Shown: positions 1 to 5,946 of the stretch, piece after piece
Numbering within the stretch: position 1 is the first letter of the stretch
How the letters are laid out: every line of letters begins with the position of its first letter
Source: Acholeplasmatales bacterium
Lineage (GTDB): Bacteria > Bacillota_I > Bacilli_A > Acholeplasmatales > Anaeroplasmataceae
Assembly: GCA_017388605.1 (NCBI GenBank)
Contig: JAFPIE010000026.1
Coordinates: 1 to 8,478, forward strand
Direction of reading: 5' to 3'
DNA: 8,478 nt
Notes under the pieces: generated by a model
Told to the model about the DNA's origin: nothing
The model's input: the letters and a program-made list of their open reading frames with translations, nothing else
Database searches by the model: none
Program-made: the position numbers and the translations under genes

Positions 1-188
1 AAGTTTTTTAATGTAATTCCATTAAATAAGATTTCTCCTTGAAAGCTTTTTAGTCCCATAATCATTTCAAATAAATTTTTTATATTTGCTTTATTTGAAT
101 CCTTAAGATAAATTAAACCATTGGATGGAAAACTAATATTTAATTCATTTTTAAATACATCATTTTTAATATTTTTTAATTCAAGCAT
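1..188 (-). CDS. Probable ABC-transporter ATP-binding protein, N-terminal fragment (runs off left edge)
   Basis: Reading leftward from an ATG at 188-186, 62 codons stay open to the window edge. The start is supported by a G-rich Shine-Dalgarno (GGGGGGGAG) about 6 nt upstream and by a promoter further up. The protein opens MLELKNIK and carries GEILFNGITLK near residues 51-61. Both are typical of ABC ATPase N-termini: the first beta strand, and the GEI-x-x-x-G strand after the first helix. The Walker A loop should fall at about residues 28-36, after GLIYL. Here it reads KDSNKANIK, without the GxxGxGK[ST] glycines and with no lysine in the usual place. What is seen is an ABC-like fold start with an unusual nucleotide site; the family call is inference from a short fragment. 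It could be a degenerate member of an ATPase pair, a decayed gene, or a different protein. I am confident it is coding and moderately confident of the family. Confidence 0.6.
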   Translation of the reverse strand, partial: MLELKNIKNDVFKNELNISFPSNGLIYLKDSNKANIKNLFEMIMGLKSFQGEILFNGITLKN

Positions 189-222
189 TTTAATCTCCCC
201 CCCTATCAATAATTACGTTATT

Positions 223-250
223 ATTATAGCCCATATATAGGTATATGCAA
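223..250 (-). promoter_or_regulatory. Probable sigma-A promoter of the minus-strand ABC-like gene
   Basis: On the minus strand a perfect TATAAT (223-228) follows a weak -35, TTGCAT (245-250), across a 16-nt spacer. Transcription would start near 216 and give a leader of about 28 nt before the ATG at 188. The -10 is convincing; the -35 matches only at TTG. The spacer contains a short dyad, listed separately. Confidence 0.5.
232..247. promoter_or_regulatory. Inverted repeat inside the ABC-gene promoter spacer, possible operator
   Basis: The 16 bases read CATATA-TAGG-TATATG on the plus strand: two 6-bp arms around a 4-nt centre, a perfect dyad. It overlaps the last base of the -35 and fills most of the -35/-10 spacer, where a repressor would block RNA polymerase. 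AT-rich dyads of this length arise easily by chance in such DNA, so the operator reading is weak inference. Confidence 0.25.
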
Positions 251-253
251 TAG

Positions 254-279
254 AAAAAAGTCGTGAATTTTTCACGACT
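254..279 (-). terminator. Intrinsic terminator facing the minus strand
   Basis: A perfect 9-bp stem (AGTCGTGAA / TTCACGACT) encloses a 3-nt loop. Read on the minus strand it is followed at once by a run of six Ts (complement of 254-259). On the plus strand no T-run follows, so it works in the minus direction. No intact minus-strand gene lies upstream of it in the window, so it appears to be left over from a lost gene. It now shields the ABC-gene promoter just beyond it from read-through. Confidence 0.8.
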
Positions 280-291
280 CAGACTGTTGAC

Positions 292-313
292 AAACTAACG
301 ATTATGTTGGTTT
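292..313 (+). other. Small hairpin of unknown role
   Basis: AAACTAAC (292-299) and GTTGGTTT (306-313) can pair over 8 bp with a 6-nt loop. One pair is U-G if transcribed from the plus strand but A-C (broken) from the minus strand, so the plus-strand RNA would fold better. No T-run follows, so it is not an intrinsic terminator by itself. It may be part of a degraded mobile-element end. Role unknown. Confidence 0.3.
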
Positions 314-323
314 CCCCATATTC

Positions 324-401
324 TTATTTGTTTACTTTAAAGAAGAATAAACGAAATGCTCTATTTCTGTATCCCACATTATAAAATTCCTCATATTTGA
401 T
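324..401 (-). pseudogene. Possible decayed C-terminal end of a minus-strand gene (transposase-like?)
   Basis: On the minus strand this stretch reads IKYEE, then FYNVG, then YRNRAFRLFFFKVNK, ending in TAA (324-326). A TAG at 402-404 precedes it in frame. A second frame upstream gives KKDNLSKKIDQI and then stops, as if a frameshift joined the two. The stop lies 45 nt before the minus-strand intrinsic terminator, the normal layout for the 3' end of a gene. There is no intact reading frame, start or catalytic motif. The basic and aromatic tail resembles C-termini of some insertion-sequence transposases as I remember them, but that is a weak impression. It could also be random coding potential in AT-rich intergenic DNA. 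Confidence 0.3.
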
Positions 402-438
402 CTATTTTTTTAGACAAATTATCCTTTTTCGTATGTTC

Positions 439-467
439 TTGTAAATGGGGGTTAATTATTATATAAT
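439..467 (+). promoter_or_regulatory. Sigma-A promoter of the seven-gene operon
   Basis: TTGTAA (439-444) and a perfect TATAAT (462-467) are separated by 17 nt, the ideal spacing. Transcription should begin near 474. That would leave an 18-nt leader before the ATG at 492 and makes a TTG start at 474 unlikely. The -10 lies in an AT-only dyad (452-459 with 463-470) that is probably a by-product of composition. This is the only strong plus-strand promoter I see before the tightly packed genes, so it may drive all of them. Confidence 0.65.
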
Positions 468-491
468 TAAGTATTGAAATGTGGTGAGACC

Positions 492-1016
492 ATGGATAAA
501 AGAAAGCTAAATATAGAAAAGAAGAAAAAAGAAATAGAAAATTTAATCGAAGAATTAAAGGAAAATTCTTCAGATATTACGAAAGATGAAATCAATGAGC
601 TTGAGGAATTATTAGAAGAAATATTACAAATGGAACAAGAACCCCTAGGAAAAAGAATAGGTAGGGGTGTTGGATTATTCTCCATCCATTTTACTTTAAT
701 GTATTTTGTTTCTATTTTAGCCTTTGGACTATTTTTTCAAGAGGTCACCTTTACAAATAAATTCTTAGTATTCTTAGTTGCAGGAATTATTAGTATGATT
801 CTTACAGTATTTGAGGATATACCAAGAAATCCATTTAGAAAGCATTTCATTTCAATGAATTTAATGATATTTACAATTATTATTTTAGGAATATATATTT
901 TAAACCGTGATGTATATTCCGTGTTTCAAAATTCGATTACATGGGTATTTTATTTAATTATTGTTGTGATACTTTATTATTTAGTTGATGCAGCGATAAG
1001 AAGAAGAATTAGCTAG
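492..1016 (+). CDS. Four-helix membrane protein with N-terminal coiled coil, function unknown
   Basis: This is a 174-residue protein I cannot assign to a family. Residues 1-52 are very rich in Lys and Glu with heptad-like Leu/Ile spacing (KKKEIENLIEELKEN, then INELEELLEEILQM), so a cytoplasmic coiled coil or amphipathic helix is likely. Four hydrophobic segments follow at about 61-82, 91-109, 119-137 and 150-168, and the protein ends in a basic tail (RRRIS). There is no signal peptide or catalytic motif. The open frame extends upstream to a TTG at 474, but I chose the ATG at 492: GGTGA (483-487) complements 16S rRNA at a suitable distance, and 474 coincides with the predicted transcription start. 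It ends on TAG, 13 nt before the preferred hprK start. Small membrane proteins also occur near hprK in Bacillus (for example the YvlD holin-like protein), but I see no clear sequence link. Confidence 0.85.
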   Translation: MDKRKLNIEKKKKEIENLIEELKENSSDITKDEINELEELLEEILQMEQEPLGKRIGRGVGLFSIHFTLMYFVSILAFGLFFQEVTFTNKFLVFLVAGIISMILTVFEDIPRNPFRKHFISMNLMIFTIIILGIYILNRDVYSVFQNSITWVFYLIIVVILYYLVDAAIRRRIS

Positions 1017-1029
1017 AATGGAGGATAAT

Positions 1030-1953
1030 ATGGAAAAATTTGTTACTGTACAAGAGCTAATGGAGGCTATGAAGCTTGAATTACTTGCTGGTGAGGGTGG
1101 ATTATTAAAAAAGATTACCTCAGATATGATTTCAAGACCAGGGCTAGAGTTTGCAGGATTCTATGATTATTTTGATAATAAAAGAATGCTACTTGTTGGA
1201 TCTAAGGATGCAACCTTCTTGCATAAGCAAGGACCTGAGGCAATAAAAAAGAATCTAGATTATATTTTCTCTCATGATATTCCATGTGTTGTATTCTCAA
1301 GAAATGTAATTATTAACCCAATATTCTTCGAAATGGGTAATAAATATAATGTTGCTGTATTAAGAATGGATTTGCCTACAACAGCATCCTCATCAAAGCT
1401 TTATGTATATTTACAGGATAAGCTTGCAGAAAGAATTAGTGTACATGGTACCCTAATGGATATTGGTGGTATGGGTACATTAATTATTGGTAAAAGTGGT
1501 ATCGGTAAATCAGAAACAGCGCACGATCTTATTAAAAGAGGACATCAGCTTGTTGCCGATGATTTAGTTGAAATCATGGAGCGTGAGCCAGGAAATCTAA
1601 TTGGTACATCACCTAACGTTTTAAAGCGTTATATGGAAATTAGAGGTATTGGTATTGTAGATGTAATTTCTATGTTTGGTGCTGCATCCTATCGTGATAA
1701 GAAGATGATTCGTTTGGTTGTTGAGCTTGAGGCTTGGGATCAAAATAAATATTATGATAGATTAGGTATAGATGAGCAAAGAGCGAAATATTTCAATACA
1801 GAAATACCTAAGGTTACGATCCCTGTAATGCCAGGTAGAAACGTAGCATTACTTGTAGAATCTGCAGCAATGAACGAAAAGCTTAAGTATTTAGGTACAA
1901 ATGCGGCAAAGGAGTTTGTGGAAAAAATTAACCACAATGCTTCAGGAAGATAG
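1030..1953 (+). CDS. hprK: HPr kinase/phosphorylase
   Basis: This bifunctional cytoplasmic enzyme phosphorylates HPr of the sugar phosphotransferase system on serine 46. It also removes that phosphate with inorganic phosphate, releasing pyrophosphate. P-Ser-HPr is the co-effector for CcpA-type catabolite repression. Of the 307 residues, about 1-130 form the N-terminal domain (SRPGLEFAGFYDYF near 35-48). The kinase domain follows: His139 in VHG, Walker A GKSGIGKS at 154-161, VADD at 175-178, and the family signature EIRGIGIVDV at 203-212 leading into MFG. Length matches Bacillus HprK (about 310). An ATG at 1018 is also in frame, but the one at 1030 has GGAGG five nt upstream, and MEKFVTVQEL aligns with the usual family start. 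The next gene begins 9 nt after the TAG stop. All catalytic motifs look intact. Confidence 0.97.
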   Translation: MEKFVTVQELMEAMKLELLAGEGGLLKKITSDMISRPGLEFAGFYDYFDNKRMLLVGSKDATFLHKQGPEAIKKNLDYIFSHDIPCVVFSRNVIINPIFFEMGNKYNVAVLRMDLPTTASSSKLYVYLQDKLAERISVHGTLMDIGGMGTLIIGKSGIGKSETAHDLIKRGHQLVADDLVEIMEREPGNLIGTSPNVLKRYMEIRGIGIVDVISMFGAASYRDKKMIRLVVELEAWDQNKYYDRLGIDEQRAKYFNTEIPKVTIPVMPGRNVALLVESAAMNEKLKYLGTNAAKEFVEKINHNASGR

Positions 1954-1962
1954 GAGTAGATT

Positions 1963-3525
1963 ATGTTATTAAGTGCTTTTAATTCATACTTTAGAATTGG
2001 TAATTTAACCATTCATTGGTATGCAATATGTATTTTAATTGGAGTTATTATAGCCGTTTGGCTTGGCTTAAGAGAGGCTAAGAAGCTTGGCATTGGCTCT
2101 GATGTTATTTATCTTGGTGTATTAATTACTGTGCCTATTGCGATTGTAGGCGCGAGATTATGGTATGTATTATTCAATTTGAAGGATTTTAATAATTTCG
2201 GTGAGGTACTAGGCTTTAAGAATGGAGAATTCAATGGATTATCTGGCCTTGCCATACAAGGTGGTGTCATCTTTGCTTTAGTTACTGTATATATCTATTG
2301 CAAAAAAAGACAGGTTCCACTTTATATGATTATCGATTTAGTTGCCCCAGGATTTTTAATTGGACAAATCTGTGGTAGATGGGGTAATTTCTTTAATCAG
2401 GAATTATATGGACCTATTATTCAAAACCCAGGCTTTATTTCAAGTTTAGGACCATTTGGTGAGCAAATGTATATTAATGGTGCATATCGCCACCCAGTAT
2501 TCTTCTATGAAGCAATGCTAAATTTATGTGGATTTGTCTTTATGCTAATCGCAAGAAGGAAGATTAAAAAGCTAGAATCTGGCGATTTAATGGCTGTTTA
2601 TTTACTATGGTATGGTATTGTAAGAATTCCATGTGAAATCCTAAGATTAAATTCTGGAGTTGCAGAGCCACTTATGATGGGACCAATTCCTGCATCTATT
2701 GCGACTGCAGTATTATTTATCATTCTTGGTGTTGCCTTCTTTATTTTAAAGAGAACTCTACTTACAAAGCTTGCTCCAAGAAGATTGTATCAGGATATAT
2801 TGGAAGAGGTTAGAGAGAATCATATAGATACTCTAATCTTCGATTTAGATGGTACATTATTAGATACTAGAGAATTAATTGATCATAGCTTTATTGAAAC
2901 ATTTAGACATTTTAGACCAGATTATGAATTATCAGATAGTGAGCTTGATTCCTTCTTTGGCCCTACACTTGAGGAATCCTTCAGCAAATATAGTGATGAT
3001 CCTAAAGAGGTCGAAGAAATGATTGCTTATTATAGAGAATATAATTTTGCTCATCACGATGAGCTTGTAATGGCATTTAAGGGTGCAAGAGATGTTTTAA
3101 GAACATTATCTAAAAAGAAGGGCTACCGTATTGGTGTATGCTCCTCTAAGAAGCGTGATTTAGTTATTCATGGTCTTGAATGGTGTGGATTAATTGATTA
3201 TGTAGATGTTATCGTAGGCTCTGAGGATGTAGTGAAGCATAAGCCAGATCCTGAAGGTATTCTACTTGCATTAAAGGAATTAAATGCAGTAGATATGGAT
3301 TTAGATGATCAAGATAAGAAAAAGAGATTCCCAAGAGATGAGGAAATCTATTTAAAGCATGCCTTATATATTGGTGATAATAAGGCAGATATTGATGCAG
3401 CAAAAGCTGCAGGAATTCGCTCCTGTGGCGTATTATACATTAAGCATCCAGAGGTTATGCTTGATGCAAATCCTACATTTGTAATTAATAAATTAACAGA
3501 ATTAATCAATATTTGTGGTGAATAG
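1963..3525 (+). CDS. lgt-ppaX: Prolipoprotein diacylglyceryl transferase fused to a PpaX-type HAD pyrophosphatase
   Basis: This 520-residue protein joins two enzymes. Residues 1-265 are Lgt, a multi-pass membrane enzyme that moves diacylglycerol from phosphatidylglycerol to the lipobox cysteine of prolipoproteins. Seen are IHWYA (17-21), the signature GRWGNFFNQE (138-147), RHPVFFYEA (176-184) and YGIVRIPCEILR (217-228). Position 99 is Gln, where E. coli has the important His103. Residues about 288-520 are a HAD phosphatase: DLDGT with Asp294/Asp296 (motif I), Ser394/395 (II), Lys427 in KHKPDP (III) and GDNKAD at 471-476 (IV). The stretch YYREYNFAHHDELV (357-370) closely matches Bacillus PpaX, which hydrolyses the pyrophosphate made by HprK. 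In Bacillus the order is hprK, lgt, ppaX as separate genes. Lgt C-termini face the cytoplasm, so the phosphatase would sit where pyrophosphate forms. A charged insert lies at about 441-465. The frame is unbroken; GGAG overlaps the hprK stop. Confidence 0.93.
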   Translation: MLLSAFNSYFRIGNLTIHWYAICILIGVIIAVWLGLREAKKLGIGSDVIYLGVLITVPIAIVGARLWYVLFNLKDFNNFGEVLGFKNGEFNGLSGLAIQGGVIFALVTVYIYCKKRQVPLYMIIDLVAPGFLIGQICGRWGNFFNQELYGPIIQNPGFISSLGPFGEQMYINGAYRHPVFFYEAMLNLCGFVFMLIARRKIKKLESGDLMAVYLLWYGIVRIPCEILRLNSGVAEPLMMGPIPASIATAVLFIILGVAFFILKRTLLTKLAPRRLYQDILEEVRENHIDTLIFDLDGTLLDTRELIDHSFIETFRHFRPDYELSDSELDSFFGPTLEESFSKYSDDPKEVEEMIAYYREYNFAHHDELVMAFKGARDVLRTLSKKKGYRIGVCSSKKRDLVIHGLEWCGLIDYVDVIVGSEDVVKHKPDPEGILLALKELNAVDMDLDDQDKKKRFPRDEEIYLKHALYIGDNKADIDAAKAAGIRSCGVLYIKHPEVMLDANPTFVINKLTELINICGE

Positions 3526-3527
3526 GA

Positions 3528-4463
3528 ATGAGCTTTTCAAAGACAGTAAAGGAGGACCTTTTAAAAAGGTCTAATCCGGATTTACTTTCTGATAAGCTAG
3601 AAATAGAAGCAATGCTAAGATTTGGAGGAGAGGTTATCTTTGGTAATCCCTTTAAGCTTAGCTTTACTTCTAGTTTAATGAGTGTTATAAGACGCTTCAT
3701 TATGCTTGCGAAGAAGTATTATCCGATTGAATATGAAATTGAATCAAGAAAAATTGATAGGTTAGATAATCAATCGGTATATACAGCTACCCTAGGTAGT
3801 GGAGCTGATTTGATTATCAAGGATTTAAATATTATTGGCGCATCCTCAAGCTATAGAGAGTCTGAGCTTTCTATGGAAAATAAAATAAGCTATCTTAGGG
3901 GTGCATTCTTAGTTCGTGGTAGTGTTAATGATCCTGCATCGAAATCCTCTCATTTAGAGATTTCTTCTTTAAATGAATCAGAAATTGTATTTGTTCAAAA
4001 GCTTTTAAATTCTTTGGATTTTAATGCAAGAATATCGAAAAGAAAAAATTATTTAATTTGTTATATTAAAGCAAAGAACACGATTGGTACATTACTTTAT
4101 GCCTTAGGGGCACAAGCCTCTATGGAATATTATGAGGATATGATTATCACAAAGGAAATTAAGGCATCTGCCCTAAGAAGTGTAAACTTAGATGTTGCCA
4201 ATCAGGATAAAACAAACGAGGCCTCTAAGGAGCAATTAAAATATATTCAATTTCTAGAATATAATTATCCTTTAGGTGAATTAGACCAAAAGCTTTTAAT
4301 GGTCATGAAGGTAAGAAAGGAATACCCAGAGCATTCCTTAAGCCAATTACTTGAAATCATTCATGAGGAATATGATCCTAAGCTTACAAAATCAGGCTTA
4401 AATCATAGATTAAGGAAGCTAAAGGAAATTGCCCTAGATTATAAGCAAAAGCAAAAACAATAG
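3528..4463 (+). CDS. whiA: WhiA, conserved DNA-binding regulator of division and chromosome segregation
   Basis: WhiA combines a degenerate LAGLIDADG homing-endonuclease-like fold with a C-terminal helix-turn-helix. In Streptomyces it controls sporulation division genes; in Bacillus it influences cell division and chromosome segregation. The protein has 311 residues, close to the usual 310-320. Seen are the opening MSFSKTVKEDLL, the core YLRGAFLVRGSVNDPASKSSHLEI (122-145), the ALRSVNLDVANQDKTNEAS stretch (215-233), and the C-terminal helix-turn-helix EYPEHSLSQLLEII...LTKSGLNHRLRKLKEIA (265-302). It starts 2 nt after the lgt-ppaX TAG; its ribosome site GGTGA (3517-3521) lies inside the previous gene, suggesting translational coupling. 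Its common Firmicutes partners yvcJ (rapZ) and yvcK are absent here. Confidence 0.97.
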   Translation: MSFSKTVKEDLLKRSNPDLLSDKLEIEAMLRFGGEVIFGNPFKLSFTSSLMSVIRRFIMLAKKYYPIEYEIESRKIDRLDNQSVYTATLGSGADLIIKDLNIIGASSSYRESELSMENKISYLRGAFLVRGSVNDPASKSSHLEISSLNESEIVFVQKLLNSLDFNARISKRKNYLICYIKAKNTIGTLLYALGAQASMEYYEDMIITKEIKASALRSVNLDVANQDKTNEASKEQLKYIQFLEYNYPLGELDQKLLMVMKVRKEYPEHSLSQLLEIIHEEYDPKLTKSGLNHRLRKLKEIALDYKQKQKQ

Positions 4464-4472
4464 GAGGATCCT

Positions 4473-5345
4473 ATGAGAATTGATGAAATATTAAAAAAGA
4501 AAAGAACGCTATCCTTTGAGGTTTTCCCACCAAAGAAGGGCCAAGAGGGCTTAGATAAAATTTTTAATACCATAGATAAGCTTAAGGAATTTAAGCCAGA
4601 TTATATATCTGTAACCTATGGTGCTGGTGGATCGAATCGTAATTCTAATGTTGAAATTGCATCCTATATCAAAAATAAGGTTGGTATTGAAGCATTAGCG
4701 CACCTAACTGGTGGACCATCGACTACATTAGATGTAGATTCCATTGTAAAAAGATTACATGAGGAAAACATTGAAAATATATTAGCCTTAAGAGGCGATA
4801 AGCCAAAGGATTATGATTTAGAATATTGTAAAACATTTAAGCACGCGACAGATTTAATGCATTATTTAAAGGATAAGGATTTTACCTTAGCTGGTGCATG
4901 CTACCCTGAAGGGCATAGTGAATGTGATACATTATATCAAGATTTAATTCATATGAAGGAAAAGGAAGAGGCAGGTGCTAAATTCTTTGTCACTCAAGTA
5001 TTTTATGATAATGCATATTATTACCGTTTGGTATCTGAGGCTAGAAAGATGGGCATAAAATCTCCAATTATTCCTGGTATTATGCCTTTAGTTTCACCAA
5101 AGAATATTCCATCCATCAAGAATATGTGTGGCGCATCCATTCCACTAGATTTTAGAAATATGCTTGAGGTTTATAAGGATGATCCTGAATTATTAGAGGA
5201 ATTTGGTATCAATTATGCTGTATATCAAATTGAGGACTTGATTGCGAAGGGTGCTCCCGGCATTCATCTTTACATTATGAATAGAGCTTCTATTGCAAAG
5301 AAGATCTATGAAAGGCTAGAACATGTCTTTAGTAAATTATTCTGA
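4473..5345 (+). CDS. metF: 5,10-methylenetetrahydrofolate reductase
   Basis: MetF reduces 5,10-methylene-THF to 5-methyl-THF with an FAD cofactor, supplying the methyl group for methionine synthase. The 290-residue protein is a single TIM-barrel domain like E. coli MetF (296). Seen are SFEVFPPK (14-21, with Glu16 at the E. coli Glu28 position), YISVTYGAGGS (44-54), LAHLTG (75-80), LALRGDKP (104-111, with Asp109), GACYPEGHSE (141-150), KFFVTQVFYD (170-179, with Gln175) and PGIMPLVS (201-208). It lacks the C-terminal regulatory domain of eukaryotic MTHFR. A strong AGGAGG (4462-4467) five nt upstream overlaps the whiA TAG stop. Its own TGA stop lies inside the next gene (23-nt overlap). No methionine- or SAM-sensing leader is present in the 9-nt gap, so it depends on upstream transcription or an unseen internal promoter. 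The electron donor cannot be told from sequence; no MetV partner gene is nearby. Confidence 0.96.
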   Translation: MRIDEILKKKRTLSFEVFPPKKGQEGLDKIFNTIDKLKEFKPDYISVTYGAGGSNRNSNVEIASYIKNKVGIEALAHLTGGPSTTLDVDSIVKRLHEENIENILALRGDKPKDYDLEYCKTFKHATDLMHYLKDKDFTLAGACYPEGHSECDTLYQDLIHMKEKEEAGAKFFVTQVFYDNAYYYRLVSEARKMGIKSPIIPGIMPLVSPKNIPSIKNMCGASIPLDFRNMLEVYKDDPELLEEFGINYAVYQIEDLIAKGAPGIHLYIMNRASIAKKIYERLEHVFSKLF

Positions 5346-5946
5346 TATATCTCATATGGTATATTCCTATTTGGGATATAGAGATTTATCAAGGGATATA
5401 GCTATTGATAAATTAATCGTTGAATGCTTAGAGGAAATCGAAGAAATTTCCTCATTTCAATATATTTATCAAGAATACGACTATATTCTAGATTTCTTAA
5501 AAAAGGATAAATATTTAAAATATTTAGGCAATTCCACATCCTATCTTATTTGTGCAACAACCCTAGGTGCACAAATAGATAAAAGAAGTAAATATTATCA
5601 AATGAAGGATATGGTAAAAATGTGTGTCTTTGATGCTTGTGCATCAGCATACCTAGAATATAGAGCGGATCTTTATGAAAGGACATTAAGAGATGATTTA
5701 TCCTTCCGTTTCTGTCCGGGATATCAAGGAACGGATGTGGCTGATATTCGTCCCATTCATGAGATTTTAAAAGCGGATAAAAGAATTGGAATTATTCTTT
5801 TAGATAGTAATTTAATGGTTCCACAAAAATCGATGATTGGCATTGTTGGAATTAAAAATAATGCTAAGAAAAGCTGTTATGATTGCTTCTTAGCTGAAAA
5901 ATGTGATTATTTAAAGGAGGGATTAAGATGCTACAAGGAAAAATAG
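5323..5946 (+). CDS. Stand-alone activation protein for cobalamin-dependent methionine synthase
   Basis: This 207-residue protein corresponds to the C-terminal AdoMet-binding activation domain that is fused to MetH in E. coli. When MetH cobalamin is accidentally oxidised, this domain supports reductive methylation with AdoMet. Seen are RFCPGYQGTDVADI (129-142), the counterpart of the RxxxGY AdoMet-binding motif (Cys131 where E. coli has Ala), and KRIGIILLDSNLMVPQKSMIGIVGI (153-177), a core strand-helix region. The C-terminal cluster Cys185, Cys188, Cys194 and Cys203 is shared, from memory, with many Firmicutes stand-alone versions and may bind metal. The start at 5323 has AAAGG seven nt upstream and overlaps metF by 23 nt. 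An ATG at 5353 is a weaker alternative. It overlaps metH by 19 nt. A split of this kind is known in Thermotoga (TM0268/TM0269). Its job is well supported by domain and position. Confidence 0.88.
   Translation: MSLVNYSDISHMVYSYLGYRDLSRDIAIDKLIVECLEEIEEISSFQYIYQEYDYILDFLKKDKYLKYLGNSTSYLICATTLGAQIDKRSKYYQMKDMVKMCVFDACASAYLEYRADLYERTLRDDLSFRFCPGYQGTDVADIRPIHEILKADKRIGIILLDSNLMVPQKSMIGIVGIKNNAKKSCYDCFLAEKCDYLKEGLRCYKEK

Noticed and set aside
452..470. AT-only inverted repeat over the operon -10 as an operator
   Set aside because: Arms made only of A and T around a TATAAT box are expected by chance. There is no supporting context.
474..491. TTG start at 474 adding six residues to the membrane protein
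   Set aside because: It coincides with the predicted transcription start, so it would have no leader or ribosome site. The ATG at 492 has GGTGA at a good distance.
467..685. Antisense open frame opposite the first membrane protein gene
   Set aside because: Its composition (long Ser and Phe runs) is the mirror of the Lys/Glu-rich sense frame. It has no ribosome site and resembles no protein.
1018..1029. ATG at 1018 as the hprK start
   Set aside because: The GGAGG at 1020-1024 lies inside that reading and fits the ATG at 1030, which also matches the usual HprK N-terminus.
4464..4472. SAM riboswitch or T-box ahead of the methionine genes
   Set aside because: The whiA-metF gap is only 9 nt and holds just a ribosome site; there is no room for a leader RNA.
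5343..5345. TGA at the metF end read as Trp (Mycoplasma code)
   Set aside because: MetF is already full length at this TGA, Trp is TGG in the genes here, and no gene needs a sense TGA.
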